From the NCBI RefSeq assembly GCF_006402735.1, contig NZ_CP017174.1:747001-811000 (forward strand): a DNA stretch of 64,000 nt, read 5' to 3'. This DNA is from Myxococcus xanthus (GTDB lineage Bacteria; Myxococcota; Myxococcia; Myxococcales; Myxococcaceae). A model generated the notes under the pieces. That model worked only from the letters and a program-made list of their open reading frames with translations. It was not told where the DNA came from and searched no databases. Below are positions 17,561 to 24,848 of this stretch, piece after piece; position 1 is the stretch's first letter, and each line of letters opens with the position of its first letter. The translations under genes were made by a program, and so were the position numbers.

Positions 17561-18553
17561 CTACAGCAGCAGCGACGTCGGCGGAGGCGTGATGAGCGTC
17601 TTGCCGCTCTCCAGGGCGAAGCGCGCGACGATGGGCATGTGGTCGGACAGCCCGTGGAAGCGGCTGCGGAGGTCCCCGAAAGGCGACGTCTCCTGCGTGT
17701 CGAGCCAGCGCACGCCCGTGCCGGAGAACACGTGGTCCAGGTGCATCCGCACGTGCATGAAGCCGGCGGTGGGGAAGCCGCGCGACACGTTCGGGTCAAT
17801 CTGTCCCACGGCGGCCTGCGCGCAGGTGAGCCGGCCGTCGGTGGTGAGGTAGCGGTACACGGGCGACGCGGGCGGTGAGTTGAAGTCGCCGCACACGATG
17901 TAGGGCTCGTCACCGGTGAGCCCTTGCATGAACTCCGTCAGCTTGCGGGCCTCGTGGAGTTGGTTGACGCCGCAGCCCATCTTGTCGCGCGTGGCCCAGA
18001 ACTCACGCGCGAAGGGCGTGGGCAGGCTGAGGTGGGTGTTGAAGATGTGGAAGGGGTGCCTGTCCTCGCGGCGCAGCAGGCGCATGTGCGCGCAGATGCG
18101 GCTCTGCTTCCGGTCCTTGAGCCGTTGGACGTGGTGGTGGGTGATGGCCTGGGGCGCGCCCACGTTGTGCGTGGCCACCTCCAGCTTGCGCGTGTTCACC
18201 AGCACCGCCAGCCCGGTGGTGTAGAGGGACACCTCGCCGAGTTTGTAGTGGTGGGCGCGGAAATAGAAGGCCTCGTAGGGCATCTCCCGGCCCAGCCTGT
18301 CGAACGTCTCCACCATCCGGCCCATGAAGGCGGTGAGCTGCGTTTCGCCCGGCTGCTTGGGCCGGTCGACGATGTTGCTGCGCAGCGAGGACGTCTCCAC
18401 CTCCTGCAGGCAGACGACATCCGGCAGCGGGTCCAGCGACGCCAACGCCGCGGCGACGCGCCGCTTGGGGCCCACGGTGCTCGCCAGGCCGCGGAGCATG
18501 TGGCCGAAGTAGCGGACGTTGTAGGTGACGATTCGCAGCGGGGATGGGCTCAT
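17561..18553 (-). CDS. Endonuclease/exonuclease/phosphatase family protein
   Basis: 330 residues with the full set of EEP active-site motifs: TYNVR near the N-terminus, QEVE, NTHLS, GDFNSPPASP, LDHVF and a terminal SDHMPIVA. The fold covers DNase I, AP endonucleases and phosphodiesterases, and the sequence does not settle the substrate. No signal peptide is seen. The gene is tail-to-tail with the J-domain gene, with 10 bp between stops. Confidence 0.87.
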   Translation of the reverse strand: MSPSPLRIVTYNVRYFGHMLRGLASTVGPKRRVAAALASLDPLPDVVCLQEVETSSLRSNIVDRPKQPGETQLTAFMGRMVETFDRLGREMPYEAFYFRAHHYKLGEVSLYTTGLAVLVNTRKLEVATHNVGAPQAITHHHVQRLKDRKQSRICAHMRLLRREDRHPFHIFNTHLSLPTPFAREFWATRDKMGCGVNQLHEARKLTEFMQGLTGDEPYIVCGDFNSPPASPVYRYLTTDGRLTCAQAAVGQIDPNVSRGFPTAGFMHVRMHLDHVFSGTGVRWLDTQETSPFGDLRSRFHGLSDHMPIVARFALESGKTLITPPPTSLLL

Positions 18554-18763
18554 GGGCAGCGCGCTGGCCCCTCCGGTGGGCCTCGGGAGGAAACTACTAA
18601 CCGCCAGGCGCTCCGGCTTGAGACGGCGTCAGGCGCCTGACACTCCATGGGCCTGCCTGCCCGGTCGCTTTGACGGCGAGGATGCGAGAGAGGGCCTGCT
18701 CAGGGCGAGGATGTGGTCTCATCCCGGTCCCAACCCGTCTTTCTCCAGTGAGAGGCAATGCGC

Positions 18764-19318
18764 ATGCGCGGAACGACAAGGGGACTGCTGACCGCCGCGA
18801 TGGGGCTGCTGGCCTGCGGCGGCGATGACACCTACGTGTATGACGTGACGCTGGATGCGGAGACGCTGGCCAACGTGCCCACGGAGTGCTCCGAGTTCGT
18901 CCAACCCGCCCAGGGCCCCGCGGTCGGCCTGGACGCGCAGCAGCGCTGGACGATTCGCCGCGGGGAGTTGGACTCGATGTACCTCGAGGTCCCCGACATC
19001 GACTTCCAGACGCCGAACAACGCCTATGTCATCAACGGCGACGGCGAGCCGGACGTCCTCATGGGCTCGGTGGGCGCGGACGGCGGCTACCAGTTCATCC
19101 ACATCCAGACGCGCCTGGATGAGGAGCACAAGCTGTCCGCGCTGGGCAACGAGCACGCCTTCCGCATCGCCATCAACAACAAGGACCTGGATGACGCCAT
19201 CCAGGGCACCGTCTGGGTCCGCAACGAGCACGTCGAGCGGGACCCCGTCAGGGGCTCCACGATAGCCTCCGGCTGCGCCTCCGCCGTCCGCTTCACCGGC
19301 CGCCGGGTGACGGAGTAG
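18764..19318 (+). CDS. Putative lipoprotein, unknown function
   Basis: 184 residues with a lipoprotein signal (LLTAAMGLLACGG). The mature protein is acidic with a beta-rich pattern and no recognised domain. The start at 18764 is preferred over 18758 because GAGAGG lies 8 bases ahead of it but only 2 bases ahead of the first ATG. The last 26 bp overlap the end of the convergent DUF3037 gene. Confidence 0.7.
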   Translation: MRGTTRGLLTAAMGLLACGGDDTYVYDVTLDAETLANVPTECSEFVQPAQGPAVGLDAQQRWTIRRGELDSMYLEVPDIDFQTPNNAYVINGDGEPDVLMGSVGADGGYQFIHIQTRLDEEHKLSALGNEHAFRIAINNKDLDDAIQGTVWVRNEHVERDPVRGSTIASGCASAVRFTGRRVTE

Positions 19319-19709
19319 CTCGCTTCATCCGCACCACGGTGTCCAGCAGGTGCTCCAGCGCCGCCTGGGGCTCGTTGCACAGGCCAGAGTGCACCGGCCC
19401 CGTCTGGATGATGGTGCTGCGCGGTGCCACCACCCAGTGCCAGCGCTCCTTCTGGGACAGCTGGCCAATGGGCCCCGAGCCCTTCCCGCCCTCGCACACG
19501 CGGCGGAAGCTCTCCAGGTGGCCTCGCACCAGGTCCACGTCCACCTCGGGCCACAGCGCCTTCAGCCGCGCATCATCCGGCTCCACGCGCACGCCCAGGA
19601 AGCGCTGGGTGGCGCAGAAGAGGACGACGCCCGCGTTGATGAACTCCTCGCGCTCCACGCGCGGGACGACGCGGATGATGGCGTAATCAAACGAGCTGGG
19701 CGCGGGCAC
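19293..19709 (-). CDS. DUF3037 family protein
   Basis: 138 residues with the DUF3037 opening FDYAIIRVVPRVEREEFINAGV and a central LxxFRRVCEGG. The function is unknown. It overlaps the HipA-like kinase gene upstream by 23 bp. This pairing is repeatedly seen between DUF3037 proteins and HipA-like kinases, which suggests the two products work together. Confidence 0.85.
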   Translation of the reverse strand: MPAPSSFDYAIIRVVPRVEREEFINAGVVLFCATQRFLGVRVEPDDARLKALWPEVDVDLVRGHLESFRRVCEGGKGSGPIGQLSQKERWHWVVAPRSTIIQTGPVHSGLCNEPQAALEHLLDTVVRMKRATPSPGGR

Positions 19710-20472
19710 GGTCCGCCTCCTCGATGAACGCGGGCACGGCTTCCAGCCGGCGCAGCAGCCAGGTGGCGTAGGCGGCTCGGTGCGCCTCGGCGGTGGGGAA
19801 GGGGGACTCGGTGCTCGTGAGCCACGCCTCCGGAATGGCCCCGACGATTCGCTCCACCACCTCCCGGGTGATGCGCGCGCCCAGGTGCTTGCCGGCCTCC
19901 GTCAGCGCCGTGGCCCACGGCAGCAGCACGTGGTCCTTGATGGGCGCGAAGCGGCCCTGGCTGCGCGCCTCCCAGTCGTCCCACGAATGGTGGAAGTACA
20001 GCGAGGCCCCGTGGTCGATGAGCCACAGGTTCCGGTGCCAGGTCAGCATGTTGGGGTTGCGTGGGGTACGGTCCACGTTGGTGATGTACGCGTCGAAGGC
20101 GACGATGCCGGACGCCTCCGCCGCGGTGGGCGCGGGGTCCGCCACCGGGTCGAACGTCACCGACGCCGGAAGGTAGTCCAGCGCCAGGTTGAGTCCCGCG
20201 CTGGCCTTGAGCAGCTCGCGAATCTCGGAGTCCGGCTCGTTGCGTCCCAGGGCCGGGTCCAACTCCACCAGCACGAGCTCCGGCACCCGCAGGCCCAGCT
20301 CCCGGGCCAGCTCCCCGGCGATGAGCTCGGCGACGAGCGCCTTGGCGCCCTGTCCGGCACCCCGGAACTTCACGACGTAGAGCCCCGCGTCGTCCGCCTC
20401 GATGATGGCCGGCAGCGAGCCGCCCTCCCGCAGTGGCGTCACGTAGCGCGTGGCGGTGACCGTCCTTGGCAT
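19687..20472 (-). CDS. HipA-like kinase domain protein
   Basis: 261 residues from ATG 20472. It resembles the stand-alone HipA-like kinase fold: a beta strand with a conserved lysine (YVVKFRGAGQG), NVDRTPRNPNML where the catalytic loop would lie, and LWLIDHGASLYF in the metal-binding position (D in place of the usual DFD/DFG). It lacks a HipB antitoxin partner. Downstream and overlapping is a DUF3037 gene. Kinase activity is predicted by motif only. Its role, whether toxin, regulator or peptide modifier, is unknown. The much longer frame reading further upstream is antisense to the subtilase and is not used. Confidence 0.8.
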   Translation of the reverse strand: MPRTVTATRYVTPLREGGSLPAIIEADDAGLYVVKFRGAGQGAKALVAELIAGELARELGLRVPELVLVELDPALGRNEPDSEIRELLKASAGLNLALDYLPASVTFDPVADPAPTAAEASGIVAFDAYITNVDRTPRNPNMLTWHRNLWLIDHGASLYFHHSWDDWEARSQGRFAPIKDHVLLPWATALTEAGKHLGARITREVVERIVGAIPEAWLTSTESPFPTAEAHRAAYATWLLRRLEAVPAFIEEADRARAQLV

Positions 20473-20658
20473 TCCTGACCTCCCGTCCTCTCTCCTGGCG
20501 TCGTCCCTGGGGCGCCGGGCCGCGCCGCGGCATGTAGCATGTCGGCCGGGGGTGGGAGGCGCTGACGCCGCCTCGGGCTGATCGCCGGAAACTTTGTCCG
20601 ACACAATGCGACAATCATTTATCGGCGTTTTTTCTGCCCCCCACGGAGCACCCCCACC

Positions 20659-22287
20659 ATGGAAATCTCTCGCAAGCCGAAGTCGCCCGTGTCGCAGTCC
20701 ACCCGCGCTGGTGACACGGCCAAGCCGGCCGCTGCGGCCAGGCCCGTGGAGAAGGCGCCGGTCCAGACGGCGAAGGACGGCTTCGACTCGGCGCCCACGG
20801 GTGGCGCGCGGGGCTCCAACTTCGTGGACCGCCCGAAGGGCAACTTCGTGGACCGCCCCACGGGCCTGCCCCAGGGCACCCCGTCGGCGCTGCCGGCCTC
20901 GGCCTTCACCTTCGGCTCCGGCCACGTCGCCGTCCGTCCCTTCGCGGCGAGCGCGGCCCGCGCGCCCGTCACGCTGGCGGCGTCCGCCACGCCCAACGCG
21001 AAGGTGAACGACCTCCAGACGACGACGTCCACCGTGTCCTTCGACCAGGACGTGAAGCTGGACTCGCTGAAGCTGAACCTGGACCTGGCGCACACCTTCA
21101 AGGGTGACCTGGTCGTCAAGCTGACCAGCCCCTCCGGCAAGACGGAGACCCTCCACAACCGCCAGGGCGGCAGTGCGGACAACATCAAGGGCAGCTTCGA
21201 CCTGGCCGCCTTCAAGGGCGAGTCCACCAAGGGCACCTGGACGCTCTCCGTCGAGGACAAGGCACGCCGCGACACCGGCACCCTGAAGAGCTGGAGCCTG
21301 GACGCCGCTGGTCAGACGACGGGCACGGGCCCCATCGAGGAGCCGAAGCCCCAGCTCTCCGGCCCGCCGGTCATCGCCGTGTTCGACGGCGGCGTGGACT
21401 TCAAGCACTCCGACCTGGATGACGCGATGTGGGTCAACCCGAATGAAGTCGCGGGTGACGGCATCGACAACGACGGCAACGGCGTCAAGGACGACATCTA
21501 CGGCTACAACGTCGGCTACAACAGCGGCGACGTGATGCGCGGCAGCGGCACGGACCACGGCACGCACGTGGCCGGCATCATCGCCGCAGAGGACAACGGC
21601 GAGGGCAACACCGGCGTCGCCGCGGGCAAGGCGAAGATCATGAGCCTGGGTGGCCTGTACAACGGCGCGGACCTGCTCACGAACTTCGAGCGCGGCGTCG
21701 ACTACATGGTGAAGATGAAGACCGAGCACGGCGTGAACATCCGCGCCGTCAACGCGAGCTTCGGCAACGAGTACCGTGACGCGGCCTCCGTGAAGCGCTG
21801 GACGGACGCGGTGCAGAAGCTGGCTGACGCGGACATCCTCCTGGTCGCGGCCACGGCGAACGGCTACGGCAGCAACCTGAACGACGTGGCGGACATGCCC
21901 GCCAACATCGACCTGCCCAACGTCATCACCGTGGCGTCCATGGACAAGAAGAACGACAAGCTCGCGGACTTCTCCTCCTACGGGGACAAGGTCGTGGAGC
22001 TGGCCGCGGTGGGCGAGGACGTGCTGAGCACCGTCCCGGGCGGCGGCTGGGAGGAGATGAGCGGCACCTCCATGGCCACCCCGACGGTGGCGGGCGCCGC
22101 GGCGCTGATGTTCGCCGAAAACCCCAACCTGACGGCCGCGCAGGTGCGTGACCTGCTGGTCCAGACGGTGGAGGTGGACTCCGACCTCAAGGGCAAGGTG
22201 AGCACCAGCGGCAAGCTGGACATCGCGGCCGCCGTCGCCGCCGCCAAGGCCACGCTCGAGGACGACACCACGGTCGCCGGGCGCTGA
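20659..22287 (+). CDS. S8 subtilisin-like protease with N-terminal P-domain
   Basis: 542 residues. The catalytic triad is visible as D243 (VIAVFDGGVDFKHSD), H303 (GTDHGTHVAGIIA) and S471 (GTSMATPTVAGAAAL). Residues about 105-218 form a proprotein-convertase P-domain (SFDQDVKLDSLKLNLDLAHT, GDLVVKLTSPSGK, GTWTLSVEDKA), here placed before the protease domain rather than after it. No signal peptide is seen; the N-terminal 100 residues are Lys/Ala/Pro-rich with a duplicated FVDRP-G motif. M. xanthus exports the subtilase PopC without a classical signal, so non-classical export is possible, but this protein is not shown to be PopC. A strong terminator follows. Confidence 0.9.
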   Translation: MEISRKPKSPVSQSTRAGDTAKPAAAARPVEKAPVQTAKDGFDSAPTGGARGSNFVDRPKGNFVDRPTGLPQGTPSALPASAFTFGSGHVAVRPFAASAARAPVTLAASATPNAKVNDLQTTTSTVSFDQDVKLDSLKLNLDLAHTFKGDLVVKLTSPSGKTETLHNRQGGSADNIKGSFDLAAFKGESTKGTWTLSVEDKARRDTGTLKSWSLDAAGQTTGTGPIEEPKPQLSGPPVIAVFDGGVDFKHSDLDDAMWVNPNEVAGDGIDNDGNGVKDDIYGYNVGYNSGDVMRGSGTDHGTHVAGIIAAEDNGEGNTGVAAGKAKIMSLGGLYNGADLLTNFERGVDYMVKMKTEHGVNIRAVNASFGNEYRDAASVKRWTDAVQKLADADILLVAATANGYGSNLNDVADMPANIDLPNVITVASMDKKNDKLADFSSYGDKVVELAAVGEDVLSTVPGGGWEEMSGTSMATPTVAGAAALMFAENPNLTAAQVRDLLVQTVEVDSDLKGKVSTSGKLDIAAAVAAAKATLEDDTTVAGR

Positions 22288-22314
22288 GCCGGTCCTGAGA
22301 TGACGCAGTGAAGA

Positions 22315-22345
22315 GCTCCCGGTGCCCAGGCGCCGGGAGCTTTTT
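22315..22345 (+). terminator. Rho-independent terminator after the subtilase gene
   Basis: An 8-bp perfect stem, GCTCCCGG at 22315-22322 with CCGGGAGC at 22333-22340, has a 10-base loop and is followed directly by TTTTT. It lies 28 bp after the protease stop codon. Confidence 0.9.
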
Positions 22346-22366
22346 CGTGTCCGATTTGATTGCGCA

Positions 22367-22377
22367 CAATTTAATTG
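22367..22377. promoter_or_regulatory. Candidate OhrR operator
   Basis: CAATT-T-AATTG is an inverted repeat matching the core of characterised OhrR boxes (CAATT-N-AATTG). It lies 17 bp before the ohrR start in an AT-rich island that also holds a flanking direct repeat ATTGCGC on both sides. It would allow OhrR to repress the ohrR-ohr unit. Confidence 0.65.
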
Positions 22378-22394
22378 CGCCCTACTTATCTTCC

Positions 22395-22850
22395 ATGTCG
22401 ATGGATGACCCGCTCAGCCTGGACCGGCAGATCTGCTTCCCGCTCTACGCGGCGGCCCGGGCGATGACGCAGGCGTATGCGCCGCTGCTGTCACGGCTGG
22501 GCCTGACGTACCCGCAGTACCTGGTGTTGCTGGTGCTGTGGGAGACGGACGGGGAGACGGTGAAGGGGATGGGGGAGCGGCTGTACCTGGACTCGGGGAC
22601 GCTCACGCCGCTGCTCAAGCGGATGGAGTCCCAGGGCCTGGTCCGGCGGGAGCGGAGCGCGGAGGACGCGCGCTCGGTGCGCATCTACCTGACATCCGAA
22701 GGGCGGGCCCTGCGCCGCAAGGCTACGTCCATTCCCGAAGCGATGGCCTGCAAGTTGGGGCTGACGCTGGAGGAAGCAACCCGCCTGCGCCGCGACGTCC
22801 AGCGTCTTTTCGAAGTGCTTTCGCAGTCCCACGTTGATTCCGCGAAGTAA
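22395..22850 (+). CDS. ohrR: OhrR, MarR-family organic peroxide sensor
   Basis: 151 residues. The redox-sensing cysteine sits in LDRQICFPLYAAARA near residue 13, matching the reactive cysteine of OhrR. The winged helix-turn-helix follows (LGLTYPQYLVLLVLWE, LYLDSGTLTPLLKRMESQGLVRR, SVRIYLTSEGRAL). Oxidation of the cysteine by organic hydroperoxides releases OhrR from DNA. ATG 22395 is used; a second ATG at 22401 is possible. It is followed 17 bp later by ohr, and an OhrR-box-like palindrome precedes it. Confidence 0.93.
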   Translation: MSMDDPLSLDRQICFPLYAAARAMTQAYAPLLSRLGLTYPQYLVLLVLWETDGETVKGMGERLYLDSGTLTPLLKRMESQGLVRRERSAEDARSVRIYLTSEGRALRRKATSIPEAMACKLGLTLEEATRLRRDVQRLFEVLSQSHVDSAK

Positions 22851-22867
22851 CGCTCAAGGAGAACACC

Positions 22868-23305
22868 ATGGCTCCCGTCGCTATCAGCCCGCTGTACAGC
22901 ACCTCCGCCACCACCCACGGTGGCCGCAACGGCCGCGTGAAGTCGGAGGACGGCGTCCTGGACCTGCCCCTGGCCATGCCCAAGGAGCTGGGTGGCGCGG
23001 GCGGCGCCGTCACCAACCCGGAGCAACTCTTCGCGGCGGGCTACTCCGCCTGCTTCGAGAGCGCGCTGCGGCTGGTGGCGCGCATGCAGGGGAAGAACCT
23101 GGGCAACGACGCGGGCGTGCGCGCCACCGTCACCATCGGCAAGACGCCGGACGGCGGCTTTGGGCTCGCGGTGGAGCTCCAGGGAATCCTGCCGGGAATC
23201 CCCAATGACGAGGCCCAGAAGCTGATGGCGGCGGCTCACGAGGTGTGCCCGTACTCGAAGGCCACGCGCGGCAACATCGACGTGAAGGTCTCCGTCGCTG
23301 GCTAG
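22868..23305 (+). CDS. ohr: Ohr, organic hydroperoxide resistance peroxidase
   Basis: 145 residues, the normal Ohr length. Both catalytic cysteines are visible, in YSACFESAL near residue 61 and VCPYSKATRGN near residue 125. Ohr reduces fatty-acid and other organic hydroperoxides using lipoylated protein as reductant. AAGGAG lies upstream of ATG 22868. It is presumably co-transcribed with ohrR. Confidence 0.95.
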   Translation: MAPVAISPLYSTSATTHGGRNGRVKSEDGVLDLPLAMPKELGGAGGAVTNPEQLFAAGYSACFESALRLVARMQGKNLGNDAGVRATVTIGKTPDGGFGLAVELQGILPGIPNDEAQKLMAAAHEVCPYSKATRGNIDVKVSVAG

Positions 23306-23504
23306 TTGCACGTGGAGTGCTCAGGAGGGCCACTCAGGCGTTGGTATCGTGCGCGATGGCGGATTCCTCGCTGCCTGCTTTCGCGCCGCGTGCATCGATG
23401 GCCCTCATCGCGACCGGGTGGGCCATGTCATCGACCGGCGCGAAAGGAAGCCTGAGCACGCGCGCGCTGTTCGACGAGTGCGCGCGTGCCTGGACACAAG
23501 GCGC

Positions 23505-24749
23505 CTACGGTGTGACGCCCGGCACCCACACGCCCCAGTCCGTGAGCTGCGTGCCTCCACCGTTGGGCGTGATGCGGTCAAGCAGTGGCTGGAAGCGGGC
23601 CTCGTGGGCCAGCCCCGCCAGCGCATCCTCCCAGGGGTCGGCGGCGTAGGCCTGGACGCGGACGTTGTTCGCCTGGGGCTGCGCGGTCTCGAACTGGAGC
23701 GCCGGCACCCGGTGCGTGCCCACCGTCAGCGTCTCGCGCTTCGCTGGTGCGGCGAGGCCCTCGGGGGCAGGGGGCCATTGCCGTGCGTCCAGTGACTCCC
23801 AGATGCGCGCGAGCACCGCCTCCTCCAGTGGCACGGCTTCCGCCTGGGCGAAGTCCGGGCACGCCGCTCCCGAAATGGGCGGCGTCGCCTGCTGACGCAG
23901 GATGAAGCCTCGCTCCGCGGCCTGGCAGGTGCGCAGCACGGACGTGGTGCCTTCCGTCTCCATCCGCATGTCGAACCAGGTGCCTGGGCCCCAAGGGCGG
24001 GCGAGCGCTGGAGGCAGGCCGGTGCCACCTTCCTGTCCCTGGCGCGCCTCCACCAGGGTGAGCTGTGAGCCGCCGCCCATGCCGAAGCCCGACAGCGTGA
24101 TGCTCGCGTCGAGCAGGCCATTGGTGAGGTACAGCAGGCCCGGCGTCGTCGCGTAGAGGCGGTTCTCCAGGGGGCCGTCGAATGCCCGCTTGTCATTGAG
24201 GTACCGCTTCGCCTCCCACTGGCGGCCCGCGGCGGTGAGCTGCTCGGTGCTCTGCTTGCCCTCGCGGGGGACCTCCAGCGCACGCGACTCATCCGCTCGC
24301 ATGGGCACCACCAGCGGCCGCGCCAGCATCGGCTGCCGCGACGGCGCGCCGCCATCCTCGGTGAAGTAGAGCGTCACCCAGACCCAGGGCAGCTCCACGG
24401 CGACGACCTCCAACGTCACCACGCCGGCTACCGCGGCCTCGGGCACGGTGCCGGGCTGCTGCCGGCCCATGGCCTTGCGGTTGGCGGAGAAGGAATACGC
24501 CACGCGGTCGCCCACGCGAGCCCGCAGCCAGGGCGAGTTGCCGCGCCGCGTTGGCGTCTCCGTCTCCGTCTCCGTCTCCGTCTCCGCCTCCGCCTCCGTC
24601 ACGGTCTCCTGGGTGGAAACTTCCGGCGGGGCGGTGGTGCCGTCGGAGGGCGTGGTGTGGGGCTCCACGCTCTTGCAACTCGTGCCAAGGGCCAGGGCCG
24701 CGCACAGCATCGCGGGGCGGGACAGGGAGGAGGCGATAGGCTTTGGCAT
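23505..24749 (-). CDS. DUF6068-like lipoprotein with Glu-Thr repeat
   Basis: 414 residues starting MPKPIASS, with a lipoprotein signal ending ALGTSC. A linker rich in Glu and Thr (five ET and two EA dipeptides) precedes a large beta-rich domain (from about residue 75: WLRARVGDRVAYSF, LEVVAVELPWVWVTLYF). This looks like a family largely restricted to Myxococcales; the function is unknown. An upstream ATG at 24776 (MPLTAEVAR) is the alternative start. The approximately 200 bp downstream (23306-23504) show no gene. Confidence 0.72.
   Translation of the reverse strand: MPKPIASSLSRPAMLCAALALGTSCKSVEPHTTPSDGTTAPPEVSTQETVTEAEAETETETETETPTRRGNSPWLRARVGDRVAYSFSANRKAMGRQQPGTVPEAAVAGVVTLEVVAVELPWVWVTLYFTEDGGAPSRQPMLARPLVVPMRADESRALEVPREGKQSTEQLTAAGRQWEAKRYLNDKRAFDGPLENRLYATTPGLLYLTNGLLDASITLSGFGMGGGSQLTLVEARQGQEGGTGLPPALARPWGPGTWFDMRMETEGTTSVLRTCQAAERGFILRQQATPPISGAACPDFAQAEAVPLEEAVLARIWESLDARQWPPAPEGLAAPAKRETLTVGTHRVPALQFETAQPQANNVRVQAYAADPWEDALAGLAHEARFQPLLDRITPNGGGTQLTDWGVWVPGVTP
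24556..24597. repeat. Hexanucleotide microsatellite GTCTCC/GCCTCC
   Basis: Five perfect tandem copies of GTCTCC followed by two of GCCTCC lie inside the lipoprotein gene on the minus strand. Each unit encodes Glu-Thr or Glu-Ala, so gain or loss changes linker length without shifting frame. Confidence 0.95.
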
Positions 24750-24848
24750 TCGGGCAACCTCGGCGGTGAGGGGCATTGCGTCACCCCTGTCGGACCTTGA
24801 TACACCGGGGCGTTGGCCCGCCCTCAACTTTCTGGAGTTCCGCGTCCC

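Noticed and set aside
19687..21729. A 680-codon minus-strand frame ending in the HipA-like protein
   Set aside because: Only the last 261 residues are the HipA-like protein; the rest is antisense to the subtilase.
23306..23504. A possible small plus-strand gene starting MADSSL
   Set aside because: The frame runs antisense into the DUF6068-like gene with no ribosome-binding site.
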